Below, piece by piece: positions 28,285 through 38,339 of a stretch of 64,000 nucleotides of DNA. Every line of letters begins with the position of its first letter. Within the stretch, counting starts at the first letter, position 1. Made by a program: the position numbers and the translations under genes. The stretch is from assembly GCF_007830635.1 (NCBI RefSeq), contig NZ_VLLA01000007.1:124001-188000 (forward strand). Direction: 5' to 3'. Below the pieces are notes generated by a model that saw only the letters and a program-made list of their open reading frames with translations, was not told the origin of the DNA and did no database searches. Origin of the DNA: Bradyrhizobium huanghuaihaiense (GTDB lineage: Bacteria > Pseudomonadota > Alphaproteobacteria > Rhizobiales > Xanthobacteraceae).

Positions 28285-30684
28285 ATGTTAGGTTGTCATG
28301 CCCGCCGCGGTGTGAGCGTCGTTGCCGTCCAGGCTGCGCTGCTTGCGTCGTCGAGCGGAGTCCTCGCCCAGAGCAGCAGCACAGTGCTGCCGCCGGTTAC
28401 CGTCGATGCGCCGCAGGCGGCTCGTGCCAAACCGATTCCCCGGCCATCGAAACCGCGCTCCGCTTCGGCCGGGCGTGCGGCGAGACCCGCTGCGCCGACC
28501 GCGAGCGCCAGCGCACCGACCCAAAACAGGGCCGTGACTGCAAGCGCAGCGCGAGATGGCCTCAATCAGGCGCCGGCCGGCCAGACCGCGACAACCATCG
28601 ATCGCAGCCAGTTCGACAACCGCCCGGCGTTCTCGGTCAGCGACGTCCTGCGCGACAGCCCCGGCATTTCCATCAAGCAGGGCAACGGCCCGCGCGACTT
28701 CGGCATCTCGATTCGCGGATCCAACGCGAGGAACGGCTTCGGCATCCGCAACCTCGTGATCTTCGACGACGGCTTTCCGGTGACGCAGCCGGACGGCCTG
28801 TCGCGGAGCGATCTGATCGATCCCCATGCCTATGGTGCCATCGACGTGGTCCGAGGCCCTTCGTCGGCGCTCTACGGCAATTACGCGACCGGCGGCGCGC
28901 TCAATTTCCGGACGCGGCCCGGCGGCACGATCGACGGCGTCGAATATGGCGTCGACGGTGGCAGCTATGGCTATCTCAACAACTATCTTGCCGCCGGAAA
29001 GAAGGTCGGGAATTTCGAGGGCTCGCTGTTCGCAAGTGACATGCGGGGCGACGGCTATATCGGCAATAGCTGGTTCAACACGCAGACCGTCAACTTCCTC
29101 GGAACGCTGAAGGCGACGCCGGACGATCGCTTCACGGTCAAGATCATCAACAACGATCTCAGCGCGCGGTTGCCGATCCGGCAGTCGCTGAACCAGTACT
29201 ATCAAAACCCGTTCCAGCAGGGCTGCGCGACCGGCGTCACGGCCGCGGCCGGCTGTGGCACGGTCAGACTGTTCAACAATGGCTTCAACGCAACCGCCGG
29301 AACCGACACGGAGACGGCCATGCAGGCCGGGCTCGGCCGCAATGATCGCCGCACCATCGTCGGTGGCCGCTGGGAGCACGATTTCGACAACACCACGACC
29401 TGGCGCAACCAGTTCGTCTTCGATGACAGGAACATCAACCAGCCAACCGGCACGACCAGCGCGATCGGAGATTTTCCCTCGTACAATTTCATGAGTGACG
29501 TCACCAAGCGCGGCGAAATTCTCGGCCTGGAGTCGACTACGTTCTTCGGTGCCTTCTACAACACGCTGACGGCTTCGAGCGATACGTGGAATGTGATGCC
29601 GGGAGGGAATGCCAGGCTCGGCAGGCTCTCGAGCAACCTCTATAGCGATACTACCAACTATGGTGTTCGCGCCAGGGAGGAGCTCAAGCTCGCAGCTTCG
29701 CTGACGGCCGTTGCCGGCATCGGCTGGGAGACTACCCTCCTAAGGGGAATCAATACGGCATACGCATATGCTGGCCCCACTGGCATCACCACTACAACGC
29801 TCACGACTGCGGACCGGCAGTTTCAAAATGCCGCGCCTGAGTTGGCGCTGCTCTACAATCTTAACAATGAGTGGCTGCTCCGGGGACGGGTTGCCACCGG
29901 GTACGGCACTCCGCAGGTTTCGAACCTCTTCATCCTGCCGACAGGGTTGTCGGGCAACAATACCCAGCTCCAGACCCAGAAGAATCTTGGCTACGATCTC
30001 GGGTTCGATTGGACGCCGAACAACGCACTTAAGCTCAGCGCTACTGGCTTTTACGAGTTTTTCCGTAACGAGATCGTCAACCAGGCGACGCCGGTCGCGG
30101 GCGTAAATTATTCGTTCAACGCGCCGCGATCGGAGCATCGCGGCGTCGAGCTCGCCGCCGACTGGAAGTTCTATCCGGGCTGGCGGTTCATGGCGGCGTA
30201 TACCTACCTCGATGAGGTCTACACCGAGTATGTCGAGAATATCACCAATGGCGCGGTGTTCAGCTTCAACCGTGCCGGCAACAAGATACCCGGCATCTCT
30301 CCCAACGAGCTGACAGCCCGGGTTGGCTATGACGAGTTTGCGGGGCCGCTCGCAGGTCTCGGAGGCTTCGTCGAGGTCCAGTGGAAGGATTCCTTCTACA
30401 TGGACAATGCAAATCTACTGAAGGCGCCGGGTTACGAACTGGTCAACGTGAATGTCCACTACAAGACCGATTTGGTGTCCGACACCTTCAGATCGCTGAA
30501 CCTGTTTCTCGAGGTCAGGAACGTGTTCGACCGCACATATGTCGCGTCGGCAAACAACATCGCCAACACGGTGACGGCGGCTGGCCTTCAAAATTCTGCG
30601 AGCGTGCTCGCAAACACGACGGGTTCGATCTACGCCGGCTCGCCGCGCCTGTTCGTTGCGGGTATGAAGGTGGCATTCAAATGA
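28285..30684 (+). CDS. TonB-dependent outer-membrane receptor, probably for copper
   Basis: This 799-residue protein has a signal peptide ending VLAQ, a Pro/Ala-rich linker and a plug domain (FSVSDVLRDSPGISIKQGNG, IRGSNARNGFGIRN). A large beta-barrel follows, ending in the aromatic-terminal pattern MKVAFK. The ATG at 28285 has AGGA seven bases upstream and starts the signal peptide, whereas the ATG at 28240 would add 15 unlikely residues. Downstream copper genes suggest a copper complex as substrate, in the role of PcuB of B. japonicum. The stop overlaps a downstream ATG as ATGA. Confidence 0.9.
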   Translation: MLGCHARRGVSVVAVQAALLASSSGVLAQSSSTVLPPVTVDAPQAARAKPIPRPSKPRSASAGRAARPAAPTASASAPTQNRAVTASAARDGLNQAPAGQTATTIDRSQFDNRPAFSVSDVLRDSPGISIKQGNGPRDFGISIRGSNARNGFGIRNLVIFDDGFPVTQPDGLSRSDLIDPHAYGAIDVVRGPSSALYGNYATGGALNFRTRPGGTIDGVEYGVDGGSYGYLNNYLAAGKKVGNFEGSLFASDMRGDGYIGNSWFNTQTVNFLGTLKATPDDRFTVKIINNDLSARLPIRQSLNQYYQNPFQQGCATGVTAAAGCGTVRLFNNGFNATAGTDTETAMQAGLGRNDRRTIVGGRWEHDFDNTTTWRNQFVFDDRNINQPTGTTSAIGDFPSYNFMSDVTKRGEILGLESTTFFGAFYNTLTASSDTWNVMPGGNARLGRLSSNLYSDTTNYGVRAREELKLAASLTAVAGIGWETTLLRGINTAYAYAGPTGITTTTLTTADRQFQNAAPELALLYNLNNEWLLRGRVATGYGTPQVSNLFILPTGLSGNNTQLQTQKNLGYDLGFDWTPNNALKLSATGFYEFFRNEIVNQATPVAGVNYSFNAPRSEHRGVELAADWKFYPGWRFMAAYTYLDEVYTEYVENITNGAVFSFNRAGNKIPGISPNELTARVGYDEFAGPLAGLGGFVEVQWKDSFYMDNANLLKAPGYELVNVNVHYKTDLVSDTFRSLNLFLEVRNVFDRTYVASANNIANTVTAAGLQNSASVLANTTGSIYAGSPRLFVAGMKVAFK

Positions 30685-30710
30685 TCCGGGCTCTTGAAGG
30701 GGGTAGGACC

Positions 30711-31921
30711 ATGGTCCGACGCGGCTTGCTCGGGATAGTCGCTTTCGCGCTCTTGCCGGGCATGGCGCTCGCGCAGATGCACGGTCAGCATGCCTCTGAA
30801 GCTGCCTGTGACGAACCGACGCTGCGCTGCGCAACCAAGGTGACACCCGCCTTTGGTCCGGACGGAACGCTGTGGCTGGTCTGGATGGCGGGCGGGCAGG
30901 TTTCGGTTGCGAGTTCGCAGGACGCAGGTCGCAGCTTCTCGACGCCCACCCAGGTCACGGCGAAGCAGCTGAACCTTGATTGGGGGCCAGACGCGCGGCC
31001 GAAGATTGTGGTCGATCGCAAGGGGGGCATCGCGCTCGCGTTCTCGATCTTCAGGGACGAGGCCTTCAGCGGCCAAGTGCTCTACACGCGCTCGGTCGAT
31101 CACGGGAAGAGCTTTGCCGAACTGAAGCCGATCACCGCCAGCAACGAGAGCCAGCGTTTCGAGGCGCTTGCGCTCGATCAGGATGGAACGGTCTTTGCGG
31201 CGTGGCTGGATAAGCGCAATCGCGTTCTCGCGAAGGAAGCGGGACAGAAGTACGAGGGGGCGGGGCTGTTCTTTGCCTCATCCAGCGACGGCGGCACCAC
31301 CTACGCCGAGGCCCGACTGGCGCGCGAAGGCACTGCGAATGCTGCCGGTTGGGGCTGACATTCGCGGCGCCGGGGCGGCCGGCCGTGATCTTCAGAAACA
31401 TTTTTGACGGCGGCGTGCGCGATCATGCGGTCATGACCTTCACCGACGTCGCGACTCCAGGCGAAATCCGCCGGGTCAGTAACGACGACTGGCAGATCAA
31501 TGCCTGCCCGCATCACGGGCCGAGCCTCACCGTTGCGCCGAATGGGATCTATCACGTCGCCTGGTACACAAACGGAAAGATGCGGAAGGGATTGTTCTAT
31601 GCGCATTCGCGCGACGAGGGCCGCACGTTCTCGGCGCCGATGCCGTTGGGGCAGCCGGGGCGCAATCCGACGCGCCCCTACGTGCTTGCGGGTCCGACCG
31701 GAACAGTCATGGTCTGGAAGGAGTTCGATGGCGAAAAGACCTCGGTCCAGATGACGATCTCGCGCGACGATGGCGAGACATGGTCATCGCCGAAGACGAT
31801 ATCGAGCACGACCGACACGTCCGACCATCCTTTGCTCGTATCCAATGGCCGGCAGGCTTACCTGTCATGGATGACGAAGGCGGACGGATACCGTCTTACA
31901 GCTATCGAGGATCAGCCATGA
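30711..31921 (+). pseudogene. BNR/sialidase-like exported protein, broken by a single-base frameshift
   Basis: The first part (30711-31358) encodes a signal peptide (ending ALAQ) and BNR-type repeats such as SSQDAGRSFSTPTQV. It then runs into a stop after an unrelated GTANAAGWG. Shifting frame at about 31333/31334 restores CECCRLGLTFAAPGRP and a continuous homologous sequence to 31921, with SRDEGRTF and SRDDGETWSSP repeats. One base appears deleted, and no homopolymer is present. The full product would be ~403 residues with a CxCC motif, a plausible metal site. The end overlaps the thioredoxin start as ATGA. An ATG at 30681 is an alternative start. Confidence 0.85.
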
Positions 31922-32415
31922 AACATCGATTTGCAGGGCTCCTGGGTCTGGGTATCCTGGTCGCGTCGGTCGCTATGCTCGGGGCGGCGCCGGCTCTCAA
32001 ACCGTTTGAGCGCGGCACGTGGCAAAGCGTGCTCAGGGAACATGCGGGCCGCCCCACGCTGGTGCATTTCTGGGGCGTGACCTGCGGGCCTTGCAAGGTC
32101 GAGCTCCCCTTGCTCGGGCAGTTCGCGAAGGATCACCCCGGGATCGACGTCGTCACGATCAGCGCCGATCTCGTGCCGAACCTGCCGGCCGCCACGCAAT
32201 CGATGCTCGACAAGGCAGGGCTGTCAGCGACCGAGAATTTCATTTTCAGCGACGGCTTTGTCGAACGGCTGCGGTTCGAGATCGATCCGGCCTGGCAGGG
32301 TGACATTCCCCGAACCATGCTGATCGCGCGGGACGGGACCATCATGACAATCGAAGGCTCGGCCGAGATGGCCGATCTCGAGAAATGGTCGGGCCAGCAG
32401 CTCGGCACACATTGA
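31918..32415 (+). CDS. TlpA-like thioredoxin-fold protein
   Basis: This 165-residue periplasmic thioredoxin-like protein has an N-terminal signal or anchor (residues ~5-24) and the redox motif WGVTCGPC (CGPC). The fold continues through a cis-Pro-type segment GDIPRTMLIARDG. In a copper operon it probably keeps cysteines of copper proteins such as CuA or Sco reduced, as TlpA does in B. japonicum. The ATG overlaps the preceding stop by four bases. Confidence 0.88.
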   Translation: MKHRFAGLLGLGILVASVAMLGAAPALKPFERGTWQSVLREHAGRPTLVHFWGVTCGPCKVELPLLGQFAKDHPGIDVVTISADLVPNLPAATQSMLDKAGLSATENFIFSDGFVERLRFEIDPAWQGDIPRTMLIARDGTIMTIEGSAEMADLEKWSGQQLGTH

Positions 32416-32442
32416 AATCTGTCTGCAAACGGGAAGACTAAC

Positions 32443-32964
32443 ATGAAGACTATGTTGAAAGACGTGATGCTCGCCGCGCTCGCTCTCGTGCTCGTAGCTG
32501 CACCAGCGGCTGCCGAGGACGTCAAGGCCGGCGATCTCGTCGTCTCGCAGGCGTGGAGTCGGGCGACGCCGGGCGGCGCCAAGGTCGCGGGCGGCTATCT
32601 CACGATCGAGAACAAGGGGACGGCCGCGGACAAGCTGGTCAGCGTTTCCGCGGATATCGCAGGGAAGGCCGAGGTCCATGAGATGGCGATGGATAACGGC
32701 GTGATGAAAATGCGTCACCTCGACCAGGGGCTCGCCATCGAGCCGGGGAAGACGGTGAAGCTTGCTCCGGGCGGCTATCACCTCATGCTCCAGGAGCTGA
32801 AGGGGCCGTTCAAGCAGGGCGACAAGGTTCCGGTGACGCTTCAGTTCGAGAAGGCTGGCAAGGTCACCGTCTCCCTGGATGTGCAAGGCGTCGGCGCGCA
32901 GGCGCCGGGCGATGGCGGGCAGATGATGAAGAAGATGCACGATCATTCGGGAATGAAGATGTGA
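32443..32964 (+). CDS. pcuC: PCu(A)C-type periplasmic copper chaperone
   Basis: This 173-residue protein has a signal peptide (ending AAAED) and a PCuAC domain with the copper ligands in VHEMAMDNGVMKM and GYHLMLQEL. These match the H(M)x10Mx21HxM pattern for Cu(I). A Met/His-rich tail (MMKKMHDHSGMKM) offers a second site. In B. japonicum the PcuC family protein loads copper into the CuA centre of cytochrome oxidase. A Shine-Dalgarno-like GGGAAGAC precedes the ATG. The stop overlaps the next start as TGATG. Confidence 0.92.
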   Translation: MKTMLKDVMLAALALVLVAAPAAAEDVKAGDLVVSQAWSRATPGGAKVAGGYLTIENKGTAADKLVSVSADIAGKAEVHEMAMDNGVMKMRHLDQGLAIEPGKTVKLAPGGYHLMLQELKGPFKQGDKVPVTLQFEKAGKVTVSLDVQGVGAQAPGDGGQMMKKMHDHSGMKM

Positions 32965-33398
32965 TGAAACAGATCAAGTCCCTCATGAGCTCGAATCGAA
33001 CCATCGCGGGCCTCGTGTTCGCAATGACTGCGCTGCTGTCGGTGGCCGCAACACCGCTTGCCGCGGCGACCGATGACGACAGCTTCTTCACGCATCTGCA
33101 CACCGAGAAGGCGATGGCCAATGTCACGGTTTCCCCGGGGCGCGCCGGCCCGGTCGAGATCGCGATCCAGTTGGAGACAACGGACGAGACGCCGCTCTCG
33201 GCCAAGGCCGTTTCGGTGACGCTGGTGGATACGCAGACCGGCCGGAAACTCGCGCCGGTCGAGGCATCGCGCGACGGCGAGGATGGCTGGCGTGTGAAGG
33301 TGGCGCAGTTGACGCCCGGACGCTGGACGTTGGGGCTCGGGATTTCGATCTCCGAGGCCGATCACGTCAGCGTGGAATCGCCGATCCTGATCAAATGA
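32964..33398 (+). CDS. Exported YtkA-like domain protein
   Basis: This 144-residue protein has a signal peptide (ending PLAAA) and one beta-sandwich domain starting FFTHLHTEKAMANVTVSPG. The same motif, HIHTDKAMFQVLVSPG, opens the C-terminal domain of the CopC-CopD fusion three genes on, so the two domains are homologous. The conserved HxHT[ED]KAM could be a copper site. It may be the equivalent of PcuD. A GTG at 32961 is in frame, but the ATG at 32964 overlaps the pcuC stop. Confidence 0.82.
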   Translation: MKQIKSLMSSNRTIAGLVFAMTALLSVAATPLAAATDDDSFFTHLHTEKAMANVTVSPGRAGPVEIAIQLETTDETPLSAKAVSVTLVDTQTGRKLAPVEASRDGEDGWRVKVAQLTPGRWTLGLGISISEADHVSVESPILIK

Positions 33399-33418
33399 CC
33401 ACGCTCGTGAGGCTGACC

Positions 33419-33937
33419 ATGTCAAAGCGACCCATTCTGTTCCTGATGGCCGCGCTCGCTGCTTCGCCAGCGGCCGCACATGTCACGCTCGAGACCAAGC
33501 AGGCGACGGTTGGCTCGTACTACAAGGCCGTTTTCGCAGTGCCCCACGGCTGCGCGGGCTCGCCCACGGTCAAGATCCGGGTGCAGATCCCCGAAGGGGT
33601 GATCGCGGTGAAACCGATGCCGAAAGCGGGCTGGAGCGTCGATGTCGTCGAGGGCAAATATGCAACCGAATACGACTATCACGGCAACAAGCTCTCCTCG
33701 GGCGTCAAGGAGGTCGCGTGGTCCGGCGGCAAGCTGCCGGACAAGTACTATGACGAATTCGTCATGCAGACGCTGCTCACCGACGCGCTCAAGCCGAACA
33801 CGACGCTGTACTTTCCCGTCGTCCAGGAATGCGAAACGGGCGTCAGCCGCTGGATCGAAATCCCGGCGGAACAGGCAGGGCATTCGCACGAGGGCAAGTC
33901 GCCGGCGCCAGGCGTGAAGCTGCTGCCAAAGCCCTGA
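33419..33937 (+). CDS. YcnI-like (DUF1775) copper-binding protein
   Basis: This 172-residue periplasmic protein has a signal peptide whose predicted cleavage leaves an N-terminal histidine (AAA/HVTLE), as needed for the YcnI copper site. Family features follow: AVFAVPHGCAGSPTVKIRVQ and the conserved tryptophan in KAGWSV. An ATG at 33395 overlaps the preceding stop, but the ATG at 33419 has GAGG seven bases upstream and gives a better signal peptide. Its stop overlaps the copCD start as TGATG. Confidence 0.87.
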   Translation: MSKRPILFLMAALAASPAAAHVTLETKQATVGSYYKAVFAVPHGCAGSPTVKIRVQIPEGVIAVKPMPKAGWSVDVVEGKYATEYDYHGNKLSSGVKEVAWSGGKLPDKYYDEFVMQTLLTDALKPNTTLYFPVVQECETGVSRWIEIPAEQAGHSHEGKSPAPGVKLLPKP

Positions 33938-35496
33938 TGCGCCTCTTCGCCGCGCTCGCGACGCTGCTCCTCGTTGCCGGCTTCGCGACCGGCGCGTCTG
34001 CGCATGCCGCTCTGGTCTCGGTCGATCCGGCGAGCGGCAGCATCCTGAAGACCGCACCGAAGGCGGTGGAGCTGCGCTTCAACGAGACGGTGACGCCGGG
34101 CGCGATCCGGCTGATCGATGGCGCGGGCAGGGCACGGGATGATGCGCGCATCGAGGCAGCGGGCGAGACCATTTCGGTCGTGATGCCGCCGGACCTGCCG
34201 CAAGGCACGGCCGTGGTCAGCTATCGCGTGATCTCGCAGGACGGCCATCCCGTCGCGGGATCGGTGATCTTCTCGGTCGGCGCTCCGACGGCAACGAAGC
34301 CGCCGACCAGTACGGACGCCGGATTGAGTGCGCTGATTTGGCTCGCGCGGATCGGTCTCTATCTCGGCCTGTTCGTTGGCGTCGGCGGCGTGTTCTTCGC
34401 GCGCTGGATTGCATGGTCGATGACGGGCATGACAGTACCGCGCATGGCGCTTCTCATCGGCATTCCGAGTGCGATCGTCTCGCTCGGCGTGCTGGGCCTC
34501 GATCTCCTTGGCCTGCCGCCGGCGGCGCTCGTGACGGCTGCTCCGTGGAAGGTCGCGTTCGCGACCAGCGCTGGCCCCGCGCTACTCGTCGCGGTCGCAT
34601 CGATGCTGCTCGCCATCATGGCTCTGCGAAGCGCGTGGTACGCGCGCGCCTTTGCGATGATCGCATTCATCGGCGTCGGCCTGTCGCTCGCCATGACGGG
34701 GCACGCAGCAACGGCACCGCCCGAGATGCTCACACGCCCGGCGATCTTCTTCCATGGCCTCGGCGTCGCCTTCTGGATCGGAGCCCTCGCGCCGCTCGCC
34801 GCGCTGGTGTCGAAGCCGGCGACTGCGGCGCTGCCGGTCGTGAACCGCTTTTCGCGTATGGCCGTGCTGGCCGTCGGTATGCTGGCGTTGACCGGCCTTG
34901 GCCTTGCCATCGTTCAGCTCGAAAGGCCGTCCGCGCTGATCGACACCCGTTACGGGGCGATCCTGTCGATCAAGCTTGGTCTGGCCGTGTTGCTGCTGGC
35001 GCTTGCCGCACTCAATCGGTTCCGGCTGACCTCGGCCCTGGCGCGGGACGAAAAAGCCGCGCCCGCGCTCAGGCGTTCGATCCTGCTCGAATGCGCCATC
35101 GCCCTCGGCATCTTCGCCCTCGTTGCCGGCTGGCGTTTCACGCCGCCGCCGCGGACCATCGTTCCCGAGACGCCGCTCGCGATCCACATCCACACCGACA
35201 AGGCGATGTTCCAGGTGCTGGTCTCTCCGGGGAAGGCGGGCGCCAACGACTTCGTGCTCCAGCTCATGACCGGCGAGGGGACGCTGCTTGGGGCGAAGGA
35301 GGTGACGCTGATCCTGAGCCTGCCGGAGCGGGGCATCGAGCCGATGGCGCAGGCTGCCTCGCTCGGGCCCGACGGCTACTGGCATGTTCGAAAGGTCGAG
35401 CTGCCCTTCGCTGGCCGCTGGCACGTGCGGATCGATGCGCTGGTGACCGATTTCGAGCAGATCACGCTGGAGGACGACCTCGAGCTGGCGCCGTAG
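33937..35496 (+). CDS. CopC-CopD fusion (YcnJ-like copper import protein) with C-terminal YtkA-like domain
   Basis: This 519-residue protein has three parts. Residues ~24-115 form a signal-cleaved CopC domain starting HAALVSVDPASGSILKTAP, with the late histidine in SQDGHPVAGS. Residues ~130-410 form a CopD membrane domain with about eight helices. From ~425 a periplasmic domain opens with IHIHTDKAMFQVLVSPG. It should move copper across the inner membrane, in the role of PcuE/YcnJ. It is the last gene of the operon and is followed by a hairpin with a T-tract at 35547-35567. Confidence 0.9.
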   Translation: MRLFAALATLLLVAGFATGASAHAALVSVDPASGSILKTAPKAVELRFNETVTPGAIRLIDGAGRARDDARIEAAGETISVVMPPDLPQGTAVVSYRVISQDGHPVAGSVIFSVGAPTATKPPTSTDAGLSALIWLARIGLYLGLFVGVGGVFFARWIAWSMTGMTVPRMALLIGIPSAIVSLGVLGLDLLGLPPAALVTAAPWKVAFATSAGPALLVAVASMLLAIMALRSAWYARAFAMIAFIGVGLSLAMTGHAATAPPEMLTRPAIFFHGLGVAFWIGALAPLAALVSKPATAALPVVNRFSRMAVLAVGMLALTGLGLAIVQLERPSALIDTRYGAILSIKLGLAVLLLALAALNRFRLTSALARDEKAAPALRRSILLECAIALGIFALVAGWRFTPPPRTIVPETPLAIHIHTDKAMFQVLVSPGKAGANDFVLQLMTGEGTLLGAKEVTLILSLPERGIEPMAQAASLGPDGYWHVRKVELPFAGRWHVRIDALVTDFEQITLEDDLELAP

Positions 35497-35546
35497 GCAA
35501 ACCGGTTCAAGCTGAATCTGAAGGCAACGGAAAAATGACAGGAATT

Positions 35547-35567
35547 CCGCTGCGTTAGCGGCTTTTC
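35547..35567 (+). terminator. Probable terminator of the copper operon
   Basis: CCGCT and AGCGG form a short five-base stem around GCGTT, followed by CTTTTCC. It lies about 50 bases after the last gene of the operon. The stem is short, so the call is tentative. Confidence 0.45.
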
Positions 35568-35641
35568 CTCATTCCCGGCCTTGTGTTTTCGCTCGCAATC
35601 CGGTTTCACTGCAACCCCTCACTGATTCCCAGAGTATTGCC

Positions 35642-36961
35642 ATGCGGTTGTCGCGGTTCTTTCTGCCCATTCTGAAGGAAAATCCGAAAGAGGCGGAGAT
35701 CGTCTCGCATCGGCTGATGCTGCGCGCCGGCATGATCCGGCAGGAGGCCGCCGGCATCTATGCCTGGCTGCCGCTCGGCTTCCGCGTGCTGAAGAAGATC
35801 GAGCAGATCGTGCGTGAGGAGCAGGATCGCTCCGGCGCGATCGAGGTGCTGATGCCGACGCTGCAGCTCGCCGACCTCTGGCGCGAGAGCGGCCGCTACG
35901 ACGCCTACGGCCCGGAGATGCTGCGCATCGCCGACCGCCACAAGCGCGAGCTGCTGTACGGGCCGACCAACGAGGAAATGATCACCGAGATCTTCCGCGC
36001 CTATGTGAAGTCCTACAAGAACCTGCCGCTGAATCTCTATCATATCCAATGGAAATTCCGCGACGAGCAGCGCCCGCGTTTCGGCGTGATGCGCGGCCGC
36101 GAGTTCCTGATGAAGGACGCCTATTCGTTCGACCTCAACGAGGCGGCGGCGCGCGTTGCCTACAACAAGATGTTCGTCGCCTATTTGCGCACCTTCGCGC
36201 GGATGGGGCTGAAGGCGATCCCGATGCGTGCCGAGACCGGCCCGATCGGCGGCGATCTCAGCCACGAGTTCATCGTGCTCGCCGAGACCGGCGAATCCGG
36301 CGTGTTCATCAATCGCGACGTGCTCGACCTGCCGGTGCCGGGCGAGGACGTCGATTACGAGAGCGACCTGACGCCGATCATCAAGCAATGGACCTCGGTC
36401 TATGCCGCGACGGAAGACGTTCACGATGCCGCCCGGTTCGAGCAGGAAGTGCCCGCCGACAAGCGGGTGAACACCCGCGGCATCGAGGTCGGCCAGATCT
36501 TCTATTTCGGCACCAAATATTCCGAGCCCATGAAGGCGCTCGTGGCGGGCCCGGATGGCGTCGACGTGCCGATCCATGGCGGCTCCTACGGCGTCGGCGT
36601 CTCGCGCCTGCTGGGTGCCATCATCGAGGCCTGCCATGACGATGCCGGTATCAAATGGCCCGAGGCCGTCGCCCCGTTCCGCGCGGTGGTGCTCAACCTC
36701 AAGCAGGGCGATGCCGCGGTCGATGCGGCCTGCGAGAAGCTCTATGCCGAGCTCCAGGCCAAGGGCGTCGACGTGCTCTACGACGACACCGACCAGCGCG
36801 CCGGCGCCAAATTCGCCGCTGCCGACCTGATCGGCATCCCCTGGCAGATCATGATCGGCCCGAAGGGGCTCGCCGACGGCAAGGTCGAGATCAAGCGGCG
36901 TAGCGACGGCTCCCGCGAGACCATGTCGCCTGCGGACGCGGTCGCAAGACTTGTGGGCTGA
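35642..36961 (+). CDS. proS: Prolyl-tRNA synthetase, short alphaproteobacterial form
   Basis: This 439-residue class II synthetase charges tRNA-Pro. Class II motifs are visible: motif 1 region [21 protein letters not shown], motif 2 [21 protein letters not shown], and motif 3 [15 protein letters not shown]. It lacks the ~180-residue editing insert of E. coli ProRS, as is usual for alphaproteobacteria. It begins the proS-lolC-lolD backbone block after the 24 kb accessory segment. Confidence 0.96.
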   Translation: MRLSRFFLPILKENPKEAEIVSHRLMLRAGMIRQEAAGIYAWLPLGFRVLKKIEQIVREEQDRSGAIEVLMPTLQLADLWRESGRYDAYGPEMLRIADRHKRELLYGPTNEEMITEIFRAYVKSYKNLPLNLYHIQWKFRDEQRPRFGVMRGREFLMKDAYSFDLNEAAARVAYNKMFVAYLRTFARMGLKAIPMRAETGPIGGDLSHEFIVLAETGESGVFINRDVLDLPVPGEDVDYESDLTPIIKQWTSVYAATEDVHDAARFEQEVPADKRVNTRGIEVGQIFYFGTKYSEPMKALVAGPDGVDVPIHGGSYGVGVSRLLGAIIEACHDDAGIKWPEAVAPFRAVVLNLKQGDAAVDAACEKLYAELQAKGVDVLYDDTDQRAGAKFAAADLIGIPWQIMIGPKGLADGKVEIKRRSDGSRETMSPADAVARLVG

Positions 36962-37051
36962 TAAGGCTGGTCGGCTGAATATTGTTCATCGCCCGATATC
37001 GCGGCCGCCAATCCGGCCACAATTGACCCCGAATCATGGGATTATCGAGCG

Positions 37052-38332
37052 ATGGACGAGACCATGACTGAAACCGTGCAAACCGCGCCTTTTGCGCCCT
37101 TCGAGTGGATGCTGTCGGCGCGTTACCTGCGGGCGCGCCGCAAGGAGGGATTCATCTCGGTCATCGCCGGGTTCTCGTTCCTCGGCATCATGCTGGGCGT
37201 GGCGACGCTGATCATCGTCATGGCCGTCATGAACGGCTTCCGCAAGGAACTGCTCGACAAGATCCTGGGGCTGAACGGCCACATCCTGGTGCAGCCGCTG
37301 GAATCGCCGCTGACCGACTGGAAGGACGTCGCCGACCGCCTCAGCCAGGTCAAAGGTATCCGGCTCGCCGCACCCGTGGTGGACGGCCAGGCGCTGGCGT
37401 CCTCGCCGTGGAACGCCTCTGGCGTCCTGGTGCGCGGCATCCGCTCCGACGATCTCAACAACCTCACCTCGATCGCCAAGAACATCAAGCAGGGCTCGCT
37501 CGAGGGTTTTGACGAGGGGCAGGGCGTCGCGATCGGCCGGCGCCTCGCCGACCAGCTGTCGCTGCATGCCGGCGACAGCATCACGCTGGTGGCGCCCAAG
37601 GGCGCGGTGACGCCGATGGGCACGACGCCGCGCATAAAACCGTACAAGATCGTGGCCGTGTTCGAGATCGGCATGTCCGAATACGATCTCGGCTTCGTGT
37701 TCATGCCGCTGGCGGAGGCGCAGGCCTATTTCAACCGCAGCAACGATGTCACCTCGATCGAGGTGTTCACCACCAATCCCGATCAGATCGTTGCCTTCCG
37801 CCAGGCGGTGACGGAGGCTGCGGGACGGCCGGTGTTCCTGGTCGACTGGCGGCAGCGCAACTCGACCTTCTTCAACGCGCTCCAGGTCGAGCGCAACGTG
37901 ATGTTCCTGATCCTGACCATGATCGTGCTGGTCGCAGCGCTCAACATCGTCTCCGGCCTGATCATGCTGGTGAAGGACAAGGGCAGCGACATCGCGATCC
38001 TGCGCACCATGGGCGCCTCGCAGGGATCGATCATGCGGATCTTCCTGATCACCGGCGCCTCGATCGGCGTGGTCGGCACGCTGGTCGGATTCGTCGTCGG
38101 CCTCGTGATCTGCCTCAACATCGAGTCCATCCGGCAATTCCTGTCCTGGCTGACCAGCACCGAGCTGTTCTCGCCGGAGCTCTACTTCCTGTCGAAGCTG
38201 CCCGCCGAAATCGACATCGGCGAGACTACGGCAGTCGTCATCATGGCGCTGACGCTGTCGTTCCTGGCGACGCTGTACCCGTCCTGGCGCGCCGCGCGCC
38301 TCGACCCCGTCGAAGCGCTCCGGTACGAGTGA
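37052..38332 (+). CDS. lolC: Lipoprotein-releasing ABC transporter permease (LolC/E, single-subunit LolF type)
   Basis: This 426-residue permease has an N-terminal helix, a large periplasmic domain and three C-terminal helices of the FtsX fold. Typical motifs are [22 protein letters not shown] and [19 protein letters not shown]. It releases outer-membrane lipoproteins to the LolA carrier. Only one permease gene is present, next to lolD, so it probably forms a homodimer (LolF arrangement). lolD starts 7 bases later. Confidence 0.93.
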   Translation: MDETMTETVQTAPFAPFEWMLSARYLRARRKEGFISVIAGFSFLGIMLGVATLIIVMAVMNGFRKELLDKILGLNGHILVQPLESPLTDWKDVADRLSQVKGIRLAAPVVDGQALASSPWNASGVLVRGIRSDDLNNLTSIAKNIKQGSLEGFDEGQGVAIGRRLADQLSLHAGDSITLVAPKGAVTPMGTTPRIKPYKIVAVFEIGMSEYDLGFVFMPLAEAQAYFNRSNDVTSIEVFTTNPDQIVAFRQAVTEAAGRPVFLVDWRQRNSTFFNALQVERNVMFLILTMIVLVAALNIVSGLIMLVKDKGSDIAILRTMGASQGSIMRIFLITGASIGVVGTLVGFVVGLVICLNIESIRQFLSWLTSTELFSPELYFLSKLPAEIDIGETTAVVIMALTLSFLATLYPSWRAARLDPVEALRYE

Positions 38333-38339
38333 GGGGCTG

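Noticed and set aside
31349..31921. Separate 190-residue gene starting at 31349
   Set aside because: Its start region continues the homology of the upstream BNR gene once one base is restored, so it is the 3' half of a frameshifted gene.
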